Shown here piece after piece: positions 25,874 through 35,129 of a DNA stretch of 64,000 nt. The notes beneath the pieces were generated by a model. That model had not been told where the DNA came from. It searched no databases and was given only the letters and a program-made list of their open reading frames with translations. A program made the position numbers and the translations under genes. Source of the DNA: CAZJLP01 sp964546955 (GTDB lineage Bacteria > Verrucomicrobiota > Verrucomicrobiia > Opitutales > Opitutaceae); the NCBI GenBank assembly GCA_964546955.1, contig CAZJLP010000001.1, positions 62,001 through 126,000 of the forward strand, in the 5' to 3' direction. Positions within the stretch are counted from its first letter, which is position 1. Every line of letters starts with the position of its first letter.

Positions 25874-26421
25874 GGCAGGTGATGGTTTGGGAGGACTCTG
25901 CCGTGATGGGCGGCGGAGGGGCGCGGGTCGATTACCGGCATACCTATCGGGAAAAGTACTAGAAAATTAAGTTAAAAAGCATGTAAAGCGTATTCGAATG
26001 ATTGATACAGTCGCTTGTTCGTGTCCGGTCGCGCGGTTGGTGAGTTTGCAGCCCGCCCGCTGCGTTTTGGGACGCCATGGTTGGGCGCGGAGTCGCGTTT
26101 CGCTTCGTACCCGTCCGATGACATGCGCCCGTTTACGGAACCCTGGGCCCGGCCGGACACGCAAATGCCCTGGCTCCGAGGCGACCAAGCTCTTGGTTCT
26201 GCGGCGCGGGTAGCGTGCTACCTTGGCCTCGTTGTGGGGCGCGCCTTGGGTTGAACTACGGAATCTCCTCTCTTTGGAGGAGTTTCGCGCTTTTTCCTTA
26301 TCGTCGGGGCATCTATTTCAGTTCATGTGCGTCTTGCGCTGAATCCATTGCCCAAATTTTTCGTAACTTTGCACCCCGGGTCGGGGTTCAATCAAAGTGA
26401 TGTTGTCGTTTCTCGTTTAAA
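25874..26421. other. 548-base non-coding spacer with divergent regulatory sequence
   Basis: This lies between the GH5-like gene (-) and the RND operon (+). Bases 25960-26005 are AT-rich and contain TTTACA on the - strand, a possible -35 box for the glycosidase gene with no good -10. On the + strand, CTCCTC (26265-26270) pairs with GAGGAG (26277-26282), followed by a T-rich stretch. ACCCC-gggtc-GGGGT (26373-26387) lies about 35 bases before the efflux adaptor. I see no gene in the spacer. Confidence 0.5.
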
Positions 26422-27666
26422 TTGCTTCTTCTCTCTCCTGTGTCCTTCCCCCTTTTTTCGTATGCCCGCACTGGGCAGAAGCTAGGCCTGCTCATCGCAG
26501 TTTTGATCGCTTTATGTGTTGCTGGCGGGTGCAAACCCAAGCCCGGCGTAAAAACCGCGAACGCGGATGCGCCCAAGAAGGCGGGGAAGGATTCCGAAAA
26601 AGAGAAGGAGAAGGAGAAAAACGCGGAGAAGGATAAAGCGCGCGACCGCGCGGCCGAGGCCGTCCCCGTGGAAGTCGCCACGATCGCGCGCGGCCCGATC
26701 TCCCAGTTTCTTTATTTCACTTCCGTCCTGGAGACGGAAGCGTCGGTCGATGTTTTCCCGCAAATTACCGGTCAGGTGGAGCAGCTTTTGGTGGAGGAAG
26801 GGAAGATCGTCAAAGCGGGCGAACCCTTGCTGAAGCTCGACGACCGGGAACTGCAGGTCGACGTCGGCGAAGGTGAAGTTCAGGTCAAGCATCTCACCGA
26901 GAGCATGAAGCGGTACCAGGATGTTTTCGAAAAAGGGCTCATCAATCAGCAGGAGTATGCCGATCGCCGCTTTCAATTCGAGCAGGCCAAGCTGCGACTC
27001 GAACGCGCCCGACTGCGGGTCGAGTACGCTACCATCAAGGCTCCGTTCGACGGCGTGATTTCTTCGCGCGACACCCAGGTGGGCGCGCGCGTCTCATCCG
27101 GCACCAAGGTATTTTCCATCGTAAAACTCGATGAGATCCTGGCCAAAGTCTTCGTGCCTGGCGAGCATCTGGCCAGTGTGGCCGAAGGCCAGAAAGCGAT
27201 CATCACGTCTGAAGTGATGCCGAACAAGACGTTCGAAGGCTGGGTAAAAAGGATCAGCCCCGTCGTCGATCCCAAGAGCGGGACGTTCAAAGTCACCGTC
27301 GGCGTTCGCGGCAAAATGGGAGAGCTCCCCCCCGGCATCTTTGCCGGCGTGCGCATCATCACGGACAGCCGGCAGTCAGCGGTCCTCATCCCCAAGCGCG
27401 CGATGGTCTACGAAGGCGGCGAGCGGTACATCTTCATGGTTGTCGAAGGCAAGGCGTTGAAGAAACGGCTGCAGCCGGGTTACGAGGATCCGGAGAACAT
27501 AGAAGCCCTGCAGGGGGTGGACGAAGGCGCGCAGGTCATTGTTCTCGGCCACAACGGAATCAAGGATGGCGCGCCGGTCAGAACGGTGACGCCTGTAGGA
27601 GCGACCGCACCGGAAGAGCCCAAAGCGGCGGCCACCCGCACTGCAGACGCAAAGCCCAGTACCTGA
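26422..27666 (+). CDS. RND efflux periplasmic adaptor (membrane fusion protein)
   Basis: 414 aa. The N-terminal hydrophobic segment (LGLLIAVLIALCVAGGC) ends in a lipobox, so it is a lipid-anchored adaptor. A Lys/Glu-rich linker (35-75) follows. The fold order is barrel-sandwich (VFPQITGQVEQLLVEEGKIVKAGEPL), helical hairpin (about 130-175), second sandwich half (TIKAPFDGVISSRDTQVGARV) and beta-barrel. It links the RND permeases to an outer-membrane duct. No ATG is near the start: the frame opens at TTG 26422 and GTG 26440 is an alternative, with no convincing ribosome-binding site. Confidence 0.9.
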   Translation: MLLLSPVSFPLFSYARTGQKLGLLIAVLIALCVAGGCKPKPGVKTANADAPKKAGKDSEKEKEKEKNAEKDKARDRAAEAVPVEVATIARGPISQFLYFTSVLETEASVDVFPQITGQVEQLLVEEGKIVKAGEPLLKLDDRELQVDVGEGEVQVKHLTESMKRYQDVFEKGLINQQEYADRRFQFEQAKLRLERARLRVEYATIKAPFDGVISSRDTQVGARVSSGTKVFSIVKLDEILAKVFVPGEHLASVAEGQKAIITSEVMPNKTFEGWVKRISPVVDPKSGTFKVTVGVRGKMGELPPGIFAGVRIITDSRQSAVLIPKRAMVYEGGERYIFMVVEGKALKKRLQPGYEDPENIEALQGVDEGAQVIVLGHNGIKDGAPVRTVTPVGATAPEEPKAAATRTADAKPST

Positions 27667-27687
27667 GCCGGAGATCCGGCCCGCATC

Positions 27688-30600
27688 ATGAGCCAAGCCC
27701 CTCGACCTTTCCGGGTGGAAGACTCCGCCTACGCGTTTGTCGTGCACCGCCCGGTCGCCATTCTGATGGTGACGCTCGCGGTTGCCGTATTCGGCTATTT
27801 CTCGCTCGAGCGGCTGCCGCTCACGCTCATGCCCGACATGAGCTATCCCTCGCTCACCGTGCGCACGGAGTATCCCGGGACGGCGCCCGAAGAGGTGGAG
27901 AACGTCATTTCGCGACCTCTCGAACAGGAGCTCGGCATCCTCCCGCATCTCGCGTCGATCAGCTCCATTTCCAAGGCGGGACAATCGGATGTCGTGCTTG
28001 AATTCCAGTGGGATGCGGACATGGACACGGTGGCCCAGGAAGTCCGGGAGAAAGTCGACCGTCTGCGTTTGCCGGACGGGGCGCAACGCCCGCTCCTGCT
28101 GCACTACGATCCCTCCCTCGATCCGATCCTCCGCATCGGTCTGGCCGGAAAGCAGTCGCTTTATGAATTGCGGCACCTGGCCGAGCACGAGGTCAAACGT
28201 CGTCTCGAGACCGTGCCGGGGGTCGCCGCGGTCAAGGTCAAGGGCGGCCTGGAGGAGCAGTATCTCGTGGCGCTCGACGAGCAGAAGCTGGCTGCCCTCC
28301 GGCTGGACATCAACCAGGTGAACCAGCGGATCCAGCAGGGCAACGTGAACCTGCCGGGCGGCAACCTGCGCGAGGGTCAGACGGAATACCTCATTCGCAC
28401 GCTGAATGAGTTCCGCAGTCTGGAGGAAATCGGATCGCTGATCATCACTCGTCAAAACGGCATCGATATCCGCCTGCGAGACATCGGCACAGTGAAGGTC
28501 TACCATCGGGACCGCGAAGTCATCACGCGGATGAGTGGCTCCGAGAGCGTGGAGATGGAGATCTACAAGGAAGCCGACGCCAACGTCGTGTCCGTGGCCG
28601 AAGGCATTCGTCACGCGCTGTTCGGTAACCCGGATCAGTTGCGCTGGATCGCAGAACAGGAGCGCTTGCGCAAAGATCCGAAGGCGGCGGCCGAGGCCGA
28701 AAAGGCCTTCGCTCTGAAATACGTCAAGAAAACCGGCAACTTCAGCGTGCAGGACCGACTCACGCTTGAAAGCGAGCGCCGCAAGGAGCGGCTCGTGAAC
28801 ACCAACTTCATTGCGTATCAGCTCCCGGCCGGCGCGCGAGCCGAACTGCTCGCGGATCAATCGGTCTTCATCAAAGCCTCGATCGACGAGGTGAAGGGCA
28901 ATGCTTTCTGGGGCGGCGTCATCGCCGTGGTGGTGCTTTATCTCTTCCTGCGCAATCTCACCCAAACGCTCATCGTCAGCCTTTGTATTCCGATTTCGAT
29001 CATCGCGACCTTTGCGCCCATGCACATGGCGGGCGTCTCGTTGAACATCATTTCCCTGGGCGGCCTCGCCCTTGGCGTGGGCAATCTCGTGGACAATGCG
29101 ATCGTCGTCCTGGAAAGCATCTTTCGTTGCCGGGAGGAGGGGGACGATCCGCTCACTGCGGTGGTCCGCGGTACGAGCGAAGTGGGCATGCCCGTCATTG
29201 CCTCCACGCTGACGACGGTCGCGGTTTTCTTCCCCATCGTTTTTGTCGAGGGCGTCGCCGGCCAGGTTTTCGGCGACATGGCCCTCACGGTCGTGTTCTC
29301 GCAAATCGCGTCCCTTATCGCCGCTCTTTTCCTCATTCCGATGCTTGCCGCTCGGCAGTCCACCGGAACTCGGGGCACGGGGGCCCGTGTGATCGACAGC
29401 AGCTTTTTGCAGTTTCGCGAACCAGCCGGTTCCCGCGGGCACCAGTTCGTCGGCTTCGCGCTGCAGGCGGTGGGTCGCACGTGGATTGGCCTCCGCACGT
29501 GGTTTCTCGTCCTGGCCAAGACGTTGCTGGTCCTGCTCCTCGTGGCCGGACCGCTGCTCTTCCTGGGCAATGGCAAAGTCATGACGCCCGTCATTGCGGC
29601 TATAGGGCTGGCAAAAGCCGCGCCCTGGGTGCTTGCTCTCATCAAAGCCGTGCTTTCGGTCGTGGCCGCGGGTTTCTTCCTCTTTCCTCTTGCTTGGCAG
29701 CACATCAAGCACCGGCGCGGCGGATCCTGGTATGCGGCCCTGGCGGCCTCCGCCGCTCGCGACCAAGTGGTGGGGCGCACCCGTGTTTGGCCGGGAGTAC
29801 TTGCCTTTCATGCATTGGAGTCGCTCGGGCAGGACGCGGGTAAAGTGTGTGCCTGGTGCAATCGCGGCCCGATGGGACTGCGCGCGTTGAAGTGGCTGCC
29901 GGGCAGCGTGGCGTTCGTGTTTCTTTATGTGCGGACGATCATGACCACGGTCTTCAAGTTCGTGGGCAGCACGCTGCAGGTCCTTCTGCTGACGCTGGGT
30001 GCTTTCCTCGCTGGGATCGGCCGCGCAGTAACCCGACTGTTTGGCCGCACGCTCCGCGGCGGTATGGGAGTGTTCGACCGAGGCTACCGCGCGGTGGAGT
30101 CGCTGTACGCGCCTATGCTGGCGGCGACGCTTCGCCATCGGTTCGCGGTTTTGGCCGGTTCCTTCGCCGCGTTTGCGCTTTGCTGGTTCTTTGTCGTGCC
30201 GCGCATCGGCCAGGAACTGATCCCCCAGGCCCATCAGGGCGAATTCAATCTGGACCTCACCCTGCCCATCGGAACCCCGCTCGAACGGACCTCGGCGACG
30301 GCGGCGAGAGTGGAATCGCGTTTGCTCCAGGAGAAGGAAGTTTTGCGCGTGGCTGTGTCGGCCGGAGCTGAGGACACCGCGACCGCTTCCAGCGAGGCGG
30401 GCGAGCACACGGCGAGACTGCTGGTCAAACTGGCTCCCGGCACCCCGGCGGCGCGCGAGCTGGCGCTGATTGACCGGATTCGCGACGAGTTTCGCAGCGT
30501 GCCCGAGCTGAAGATTGAAGTATCGTATCCGGCGCTCTTCTCCTTCAAGAGTCCGATCGAGGTGGAAATTCTCGGGCACGATCTAGCCACGCTGAAGCGG

Positions 30601-31710
30601 CTCAGTCGCGAGGCAGAGACGTTGCTTTCGGAGGTGCCCGGTTTGGTGGACGTCCGGTCGACGCTGCAGAGCGGGCATCCCGAGATCCAGGTCGTGTACA
30701 AGCGCGATCGCCTCGCCGAGTATGGGCTCAATCTCCGTTCCGTCGCGGACTTGGTGCGCAACAAAATGCAGGGGCGCGAAGTGTCGCAATTCCGGCGCGA
30801 GGATCGCATGATCGACATCGTCGTTCGCCTCCGCGAGGAGGACCGTTACGGGATCGACGAACTCCGCCAGCTGATTGTGAATCCGGGCGCGGCCAACGCC
30901 GTGCCGATCCCCCTTTCCGCCATCGCCGATCTCAGTGTGAACGAGGGCCCGAACGAGATTCGGCGCATCGACCAGCAGCGCACGGCTCTGATCACGGCCA
31001 ATGTCCGCGGCGCAGACCTTGCGACCGCGTCGCGCGATATCGCCGTTGCCATGGAGACGCTGACCTATCCCGCCGGCTTCAGCTACAAGGTGGCGGGTCA
31101 AAACGAAGAAATGCGTACGTCGTTGAACAGCCTGCTCATGGCCTTCGCCCTCGCCCTCTTCCTGGTATACATCGTGATGGCGAGCCAGTTTGAGTCGCTC
31201 GTGCAGCCTCTGCTGATCATGATGACCGTGCCGCTCGCGTTGATCGGAGTGTCCCTGGTGCTTTGGCTGGCCGGGATCTCGATCAGCATCATGGTCTTTC
31301 TCGGATTGATCACGCTGGCCGGGATCGTGGTGAACAACGCCATCGTGCTGATCGACTACATCAATATCCTGCGGAGCCGCGGGATGGACAAGACGTCCGC
31401 TATCGTCGAGGCCGGTCGCGCCCGCCTTCGGCCTATCCTGATGACCGCCATGACAACGGTGGTGGGCCTGCTGCCGATGGCGTTTGGACTGGGCGAAGGC
31501 GCCGAAATCCGCGCGCCCATGGCGATCACCGTCGTGGTGGGCCTGTCGACGGCCACGTTGCTGACGCTGCTCGTCATCCCTACCCTGTACTATCAGTTCG
31601 TTGGCGAGCAAAAGGCCGCGCCCGGCGGCCCGGACGATCTCGTCGTGGTCCCTCCCTCTGCCAACCAGGGAAAAGCCGCGACACCAAAACCCGCCGGAGC
31701 CTTGTCATGA
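27688..31710 (+). CDS. RND efflux permease, first copy, with extra membrane domain
   Basis: 1340 aa, about 250-300 longer than usual. It is an inner-membrane proton-driven exporter (HAE-type): helix 1 at residues 15-35 (AYAFVVHRPVAILMVTLAVAVFGYF), the pore region, then helices 2-6 with GVGNLVDNAIVVLES, and later GIVVNNAIVLIDYIN in helix 10. Between helix 6 (ends about 551) and helix 7 (starts about 816, RFAVLAGSFAAFALCWFFV) is an insert of about 250 residues with several long hydrophobic segments (FLVLAKTLLVLLLVAGPLLF, ALIKAVLSVVAAGFFLFPLA, TLQVLLLTLGAFLAGIGRAV). It overlaps the next gene by ATGA. Confidence 0.9.
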   Translation: MSQAPRPFRVEDSAYAFVVHRPVAILMVTLAVAVFGYFSLERLPLTLMPDMSYPSLTVRTEYPGTAPEEVENVISRPLEQELGILPHLASISSISKAGQSDVVLEFQWDADMDTVAQEVREKVDRLRLPDGAQRPLLLHYDPSLDPILRIGLAGKQSLYELRHLAEHEVKRRLETVPGVAAVKVKGGLEEQYLVALDEQKLAALRLDINQVNQRIQQGNVNLPGGNLREGQTEYLIRTLNEFRSLEEIGSLIITRQNGIDIRLRDIGTVKVYHRDREVITRMSGSESVEMEIYKEADANVVSVAEGIRHALFGNPDQLRWIAEQERLRKDPKAAAEAEKAFALKYVKKTGNFSVQDRLTLESERRKERLVNTNFIAYQLPAGARAELLADQSVFIKASIDEVKGNAFWGGVIAVVVLYLFLRNLTQTLIVSLCIPISIIATFAPMHMAGVSLNIISLGGLALGVGNLVDNAIVVLESIFRCREEGDDPLTAVVRGTSEVGMPVIASTLTTVAVFFPIVFVEGVAGQVFGDMALTVVFSQIASLIAALFLIPMLAARQSTGTRGTGARVIDSSFLQFREPAGSRGHQFVGFALQAVGRTWIGLRTWFLVLAKTLLVLLLVAGPLLFLGNGKVMTPVIAAIGLAKAAPWVLALIKAVLSVVAAGFFLFPLAWQHIKHRRGGSWYAALAASAARDQVVGRTRVWPGVLAFHALESLGQDAGKVCAWCNRGPMGLRALKWLPGSVAFVFLYVRTIMTTVFKFVGSTLQVLLLTLGAFLAGIGRAVTRLFGRTLRGGMGVFDRGYRAVESLYAPMLAATLRHRFAVLAGSFAAFALCWFFVVPRIGQELIPQAHQGEFNLDLTLPIGTPLERTSATAARVESRLLQEKEVLRVAVSAGAEDTATASSEAGEHTARLLVKLAPGTPAARELALIDRIRDEFRSVPELKIEVSYPALFSFKSPIEVEILGHDLATLKRLSREAETLLSEVPGLVDVRSTLQSGHPEIQVVYKRDRLAEYGLNLRSVADLVRNKMQGREVSQFRREDRMIDIVVRLREEDRYGIDELRQLIVNPGAANAVPIPLSAIADLSVNEGPNEIRRIDQQRTALITANVRGADLATASRDIAVAMETLTYPAGFSYKVAGQNEEMRTSLNSLLMAFALALFLVYIVMASQFESLVQPLLIMMTVPLALIGVSLVLWLAGISISIMVFLGLITLAGIVVNNAIVLIDYINILRSRGMDKTSAIVEAGRARLRPILMTAMTTVVGLLPMAFGLGEGAEIRAPMAITVVVGLSTATLLTLLVIPTLYYQFVGEQKAAPGGPDDLVVVPPSANQGKAATPKPAGALS

Positions 31711-34700
31711 GCGATCCCGCGCCAGTCCCGCACGAGCCATCCCCACCCGGAGCGATCGGGCCCAAGAAGACGAAGGAGCCCCTGCTTTACGCATTGCCGC
31801 GATTCTCCGTGCACCGGCCGGTGACGGTGTTGATGATTTTGCTTTCGCTGATGGTTGTGGGATTCATCGCCTTCCGGCGAATCCCGGTCGCCTTGTTTCC
31901 GGAGGGTATGGAAAGCAGCTCCCTGTGGGTGTCAGTGCCGTACCCCAATGCGACTCCTCGCGACGTGGAAGAAAAAATCATCCGCAAGATTGAGGAACAC
32001 GTCGCCACTGTGCCGAAAGTGAAGAAGATTTCCTCGTCTTCCAACGCGGGCAACGGATGGGTTCGGGTCGAGTTCCAACCCGGCACCGATCTCAAGGAAG
32101 CCTACGCGGTCCTGCGCGATCGCATGGATCGGGCGCGCCCTGACTTGCCCGAAGACGTCGACCGCATTTATGTCCGCCGCTTCGACCAGAACGACGAACC
32201 GATCATTGCGCTGTTCATTTCGCTCCCGCCTCAGGTCGACGATCCGAACTCCGTCCTGGAACATGTGGTGAAGCCCTCGCTGCAGCGCATCGAAGGGGTC
32301 GGTAACGTGGACACCTGGGGCTTGCAGAGTCGACAGGTGCAGATCGAGCTCGACGAGGAACGGCTGCGCGCCCACCGCGTGGAAGTGACGGCCATCGTGC
32401 AGGCCCTGCGCGCCCAAAATTTTGCCCTCTCCGGTGGTTACGTGATGCAGGGCGAACGGAAGATCTATGTGCGTTCCCTGGGTCGCTTCACAACGCCTGA
32501 GCAGATGTCGGAACTGATCATCGATCCCGTTCACCGTCTGCGTTTGCGTGATGTTGCCTGGGTGGGCTATCGCGCTTCCAAACGCGACATGGCCTTCCGG
32601 GTAGACAGCCAGCCAGTGGTCGGAATCCAGATCACCCGCGAATCAACGGGCAACATTGAGCGTATTTCCCGGGAAGTGATGAAGACGCTGGCCGAGATCG
32701 AGAAGTCGCCCCAGCTTGCCGGCGCGAAATTCAACGTCACGTGGGACCAAGGCAAACACGTGCGCCAGTCGATCGCCAATCTTGAGGAGGCGGGCCTCTG
32801 GGGGGGGCTGTTCGCCGCGCTGATCATTTATGCCTTTCTGCGCGCGCCGCGCATGACCGGTATTCTGACCCTGTCCATCCCGGTTTCGCTGCTGTCCACG
32901 CTCATCGTCCTCTACTTCATGGACTGGTCGCTGAACATGGCCACCATGATGGGACTTCTGCTGGCGGTCGGCATGGTGGTCGACAACTCGATCGTCATCG
33001 TGGAAAACATCTATCGCTATCGACAGCAGGGCATGGATGCGACGAAAGCCTCGATCTCTGGGGCGGGCGAGGTGGGCCTCGCGGTCGTCATGTCGACGTG
33101 TACCAACGTGGTGGTCTTCCTCCCGCTTATGCTGATGGGGGGCGGCGACATGCCCTTTTGGATGCTCCGCATCGGGGTGCCCGTGATCGTTTCTATCCTG
33201 GCCTCCCTGGTGATCGCGCTGGTTTTTGTTCCGTTGGCGGCGCAGCGGTACACGCGGAGCCATCGCGACCACGAGGTCCGCCTGCTGGCCTGGGTGCGCG
33301 AGCGCTACCTGCGCTGCCTCCGCTGGACGCTCCACCGGCGTCTCGACGCCACCGTCCTGGTGCTGCTGGCGATGGCCACGCTGCCGATCGCCTCCAAGGG
33401 GGTGAGGTTTGGCGGCGGCGGAGGCGGGCCTGACAACATGATGTTTTTCGGTTTCGAAATGCCCAGCGGCCAGCCTCTGGAAAAAGCCGAGGCGTTTTTC
33501 ACTTCCGTCGAAAGCTATCTCCTCGCGAACAAGGAAAAGTATAATTTCGCGCGGATCGAGACCCGCATTCGCGCCTCGCAAGGAAATGTGCGAGCGCGAT
33601 TCAACGACGATCCGCACAGCGAATGGTATGCCTACGCCTGGGACTCATTCCTCAAGTCCGGCATGATGCAGACTCCCTTCATGCAGAAGCTGGGGCTAAG
33701 CCGCAAACCGGAGATGACGCGCGAGGAAATTGAAAGCGATTTCCGGAAAAACTTTCTCCTGCCCCCGGGTGTGACGATGCGTTCGTTCAATCGCGGACCC
33801 ACTCCCGCCGCACCCCAGGACAGTGTGATCACCCTGAATCTCTACGGCGAAGACACGGGGATGCTCGGCGAACTGGCCGCGGAGGTCGTGCGGCGGCTGC
33901 GCGAAATCCCCGGGTTTCTTTCCGTGGACACCGATGTCGAACGCGGCGGCAGCGAGCTGCAAATTCGCCTCGATCGCGACCGGGCGCGGCAGCTGGGCGT
34001 GAATCCACAGACCGTTTCGGGAAACATTTCGTACGCGGTGCGCGGCGTGGAGGCTGGCCGTTACTACGCGCCGGACGGCCGCGAACTGCGCATCCAGATG
34101 CAGCTCGCAGAGGCGGATCGCACGGGCTTGAGCGACGTCCGCGGAATGACGGTCACCACGGAAGGCGGCGTTGAAGTGCCGCTTGAAACGATGGCGAAAC
34201 TCAGCGTGGCGCGCACGCTGGGCCAGATCTCCCGAGAGTCCCGGCAGACCGTCATGCGTGTTTCCGCGCGCGTGCCGAACGCCGACCGGGCGAAACTGCG
34301 CATGGCAATCGAGACCGCCCTGAAGGGCTTTGATTTTCCCCGAGGATATCGCTGGGATCTCGGTCAGTCGTTCAACCAGGACCAGGAGGCAGTCAAGCAG
34401 ACCAAGCTCGCGGCCGGCCTCGCGATTGTCTTCGTCTTCCTGCTGATGGGCATTTTGTTCGAGTCCTTCATTCTGCCCTTCGCCGTGATCATCTCGATAC
34501 CGCTCGCTGCGCTGGGCGTGTTCTGGACCCTCAATATCACGGACACACCGATGAGCATCATGGCCCAAATCGGCATGGTGATTCTGGTCGGAGTGGTCGT
34601 GAACAATGCGATCGTCCTCATCGACATGGTGAATCGCTTGCGCTTGAGCGGCGTACCTCGATTCGACGCGCTGATAGAGGCAGGCCGACACCGGCTGCGA

Positions 34701-35000
34701 CCCATTCTAATGACGACCTTCGTCACGGTCTCCGGCCTGATCCCCATGGCGCTCGGGAATTCGAAGATGGTGGGAATGCCCTATGCCCCTCTCGGACGCA
34801 CGATGATCGGAGGCCTTCTCTCGGCGACCTTCCTGACTCTGATCGTCGTGCCGCTGTTTTATACGTTCTTCGATGACCTGCGCGGCTGGGCGATGTCGGT
34901 CTTCCAATCGGGCGGAGTTCGCAAAGCCGAGGACGGTCCTGCCATCCCCAAGCCCGTGGCGCCTTTGCCCGGGCAGGCCCCGCAGGGGGCGGGGAAGTAG
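31707..35000 (+). CDS. RND efflux permease, second copy
   Basis: 1097 aa, normal RND length and without the insert of its neighbour. The start is ATG 31707 inside the previous stop. It shows helix 1 (VTVLMILLSLMVVGFIAF), GMVVDNSIVIVENIYRY in helix 4, GVVVNNAIVLIDMVN in helix 10 and two large periplasmic loops. An unusual glycine run (GGGGGGPDNMM) occurs near residue 573. One adaptor serves two permeases, as in MdtBC-type or heteromeric pumps. No outer-membrane factor gene is in the window. Confidence 0.92.
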   Translation: MSDPAPVPHEPSPPGAIGPKKTKEPLLYALPRFSVHRPVTVLMILLSLMVVGFIAFRRIPVALFPEGMESSSLWVSVPYPNATPRDVEEKIIRKIEEHVATVPKVKKISSSSNAGNGWVRVEFQPGTDLKEAYAVLRDRMDRARPDLPEDVDRIYVRRFDQNDEPIIALFISLPPQVDDPNSVLEHVVKPSLQRIEGVGNVDTWGLQSRQVQIELDEERLRAHRVEVTAIVQALRAQNFALSGGYVMQGERKIYVRSLGRFTTPEQMSELIIDPVHRLRLRDVAWVGYRASKRDMAFRVDSQPVVGIQITRESTGNIERISREVMKTLAEIEKSPQLAGAKFNVTWDQGKHVRQSIANLEEAGLWGGLFAALIIYAFLRAPRMTGILTLSIPVSLLSTLIVLYFMDWSLNMATMMGLLLAVGMVVDNSIVIVENIYRYRQQGMDATKASISGAGEVGLAVVMSTCTNVVVFLPLMLMGGGDMPFWMLRIGVPVIVSILASLVIALVFVPLAAQRYTRSHRDHEVRLLAWVRERYLRCLRWTLHRRLDATVLVLLAMATLPIASKGVRFGGGGGGPDNMMFFGFEMPSGQPLEKAEAFFTSVESYLLANKEKYNFARIETRIRASQGNVRARFNDDPHSEWYAYAWDSFLKSGMMQTPFMQKLGLSRKPEMTREEIESDFRKNFLLPPGVTMRSFNRGPTPAAPQDSVITLNLYGEDTGMLGELAAEVVRRLREIPGFLSVDTDVERGGSELQIRLDRDRARQLGVNPQTVSGNISYAVRGVEAGRYYAPDGRELRIQMQLAEADRTGLSDVRGMTVTTEGGVEVPLETMAKLSVARTLGQISRESRQTVMRVSARVPNADRAKLRMAIETALKGFDFPRGYRWDLGQSFNQDQEAVKQTKLAAGLAIVFVFLLMGILFESFILPFAVIISIPLAALGVFWTLNITDTPMSIMAQIGMVILVGVVVNNAIVLIDMVNRLRLSGVPRFDALIEAGRHRLRPILMTTFVTVSGLIPMALGNSKMVGMPYAPLGRTMIGGLLSATFLTLIVVPLFYTFFDDLRGWAMSVFQSGGVRKAEDGPAIPKPVAPLPGQAPQGAGK

Positions 35001-35102
35001 CGGGCTCGGAGCCCGCAATTTGAAATTTGAGATTAGAGATTTGAGACCAAGTGCGCATCTACCGCTTGGTCGCTTTGAATTTCCAATCTCAAATCTCAAA
35101 TG
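35001..35102. repeat. TTTGAGA-word inverted repeat between convergent genes
   Basis: After the RND stop, CGGGCT-cgg-AGCCCG (35001-35015) is followed by an imperfect inverted repeat. The left arm at 35016-35051 is built of AATTTGA and GAGATTTGAGA words; the right arm at 35064-35102 is the same words on the other strand, both ending in ACCAAG/CTTGGT. It lies between convergent genes and is a likely transcription stop for both, but without a T tract. Related copies are at 14049 and 43878. Confidence 0.7.
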
Positions 35103-35129
35103 CAGACCGCGGCTGCAGCGGCCCTGTCG

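Noticed and set aside
27376..30579. A 1067-codon open frame on the - strand
   Set aside because: It is the antisense of the RND adaptor end and first permease. Its translation is Arg/His/Gln-rich without known motifs, as expected of a GC-rich shadow frame.
31263..31706. Longer N-terminus for the second RND permease
   Set aside because: It overlaps the end of the first permease in another frame; the ATGA start at 31707 gives a normal family start.
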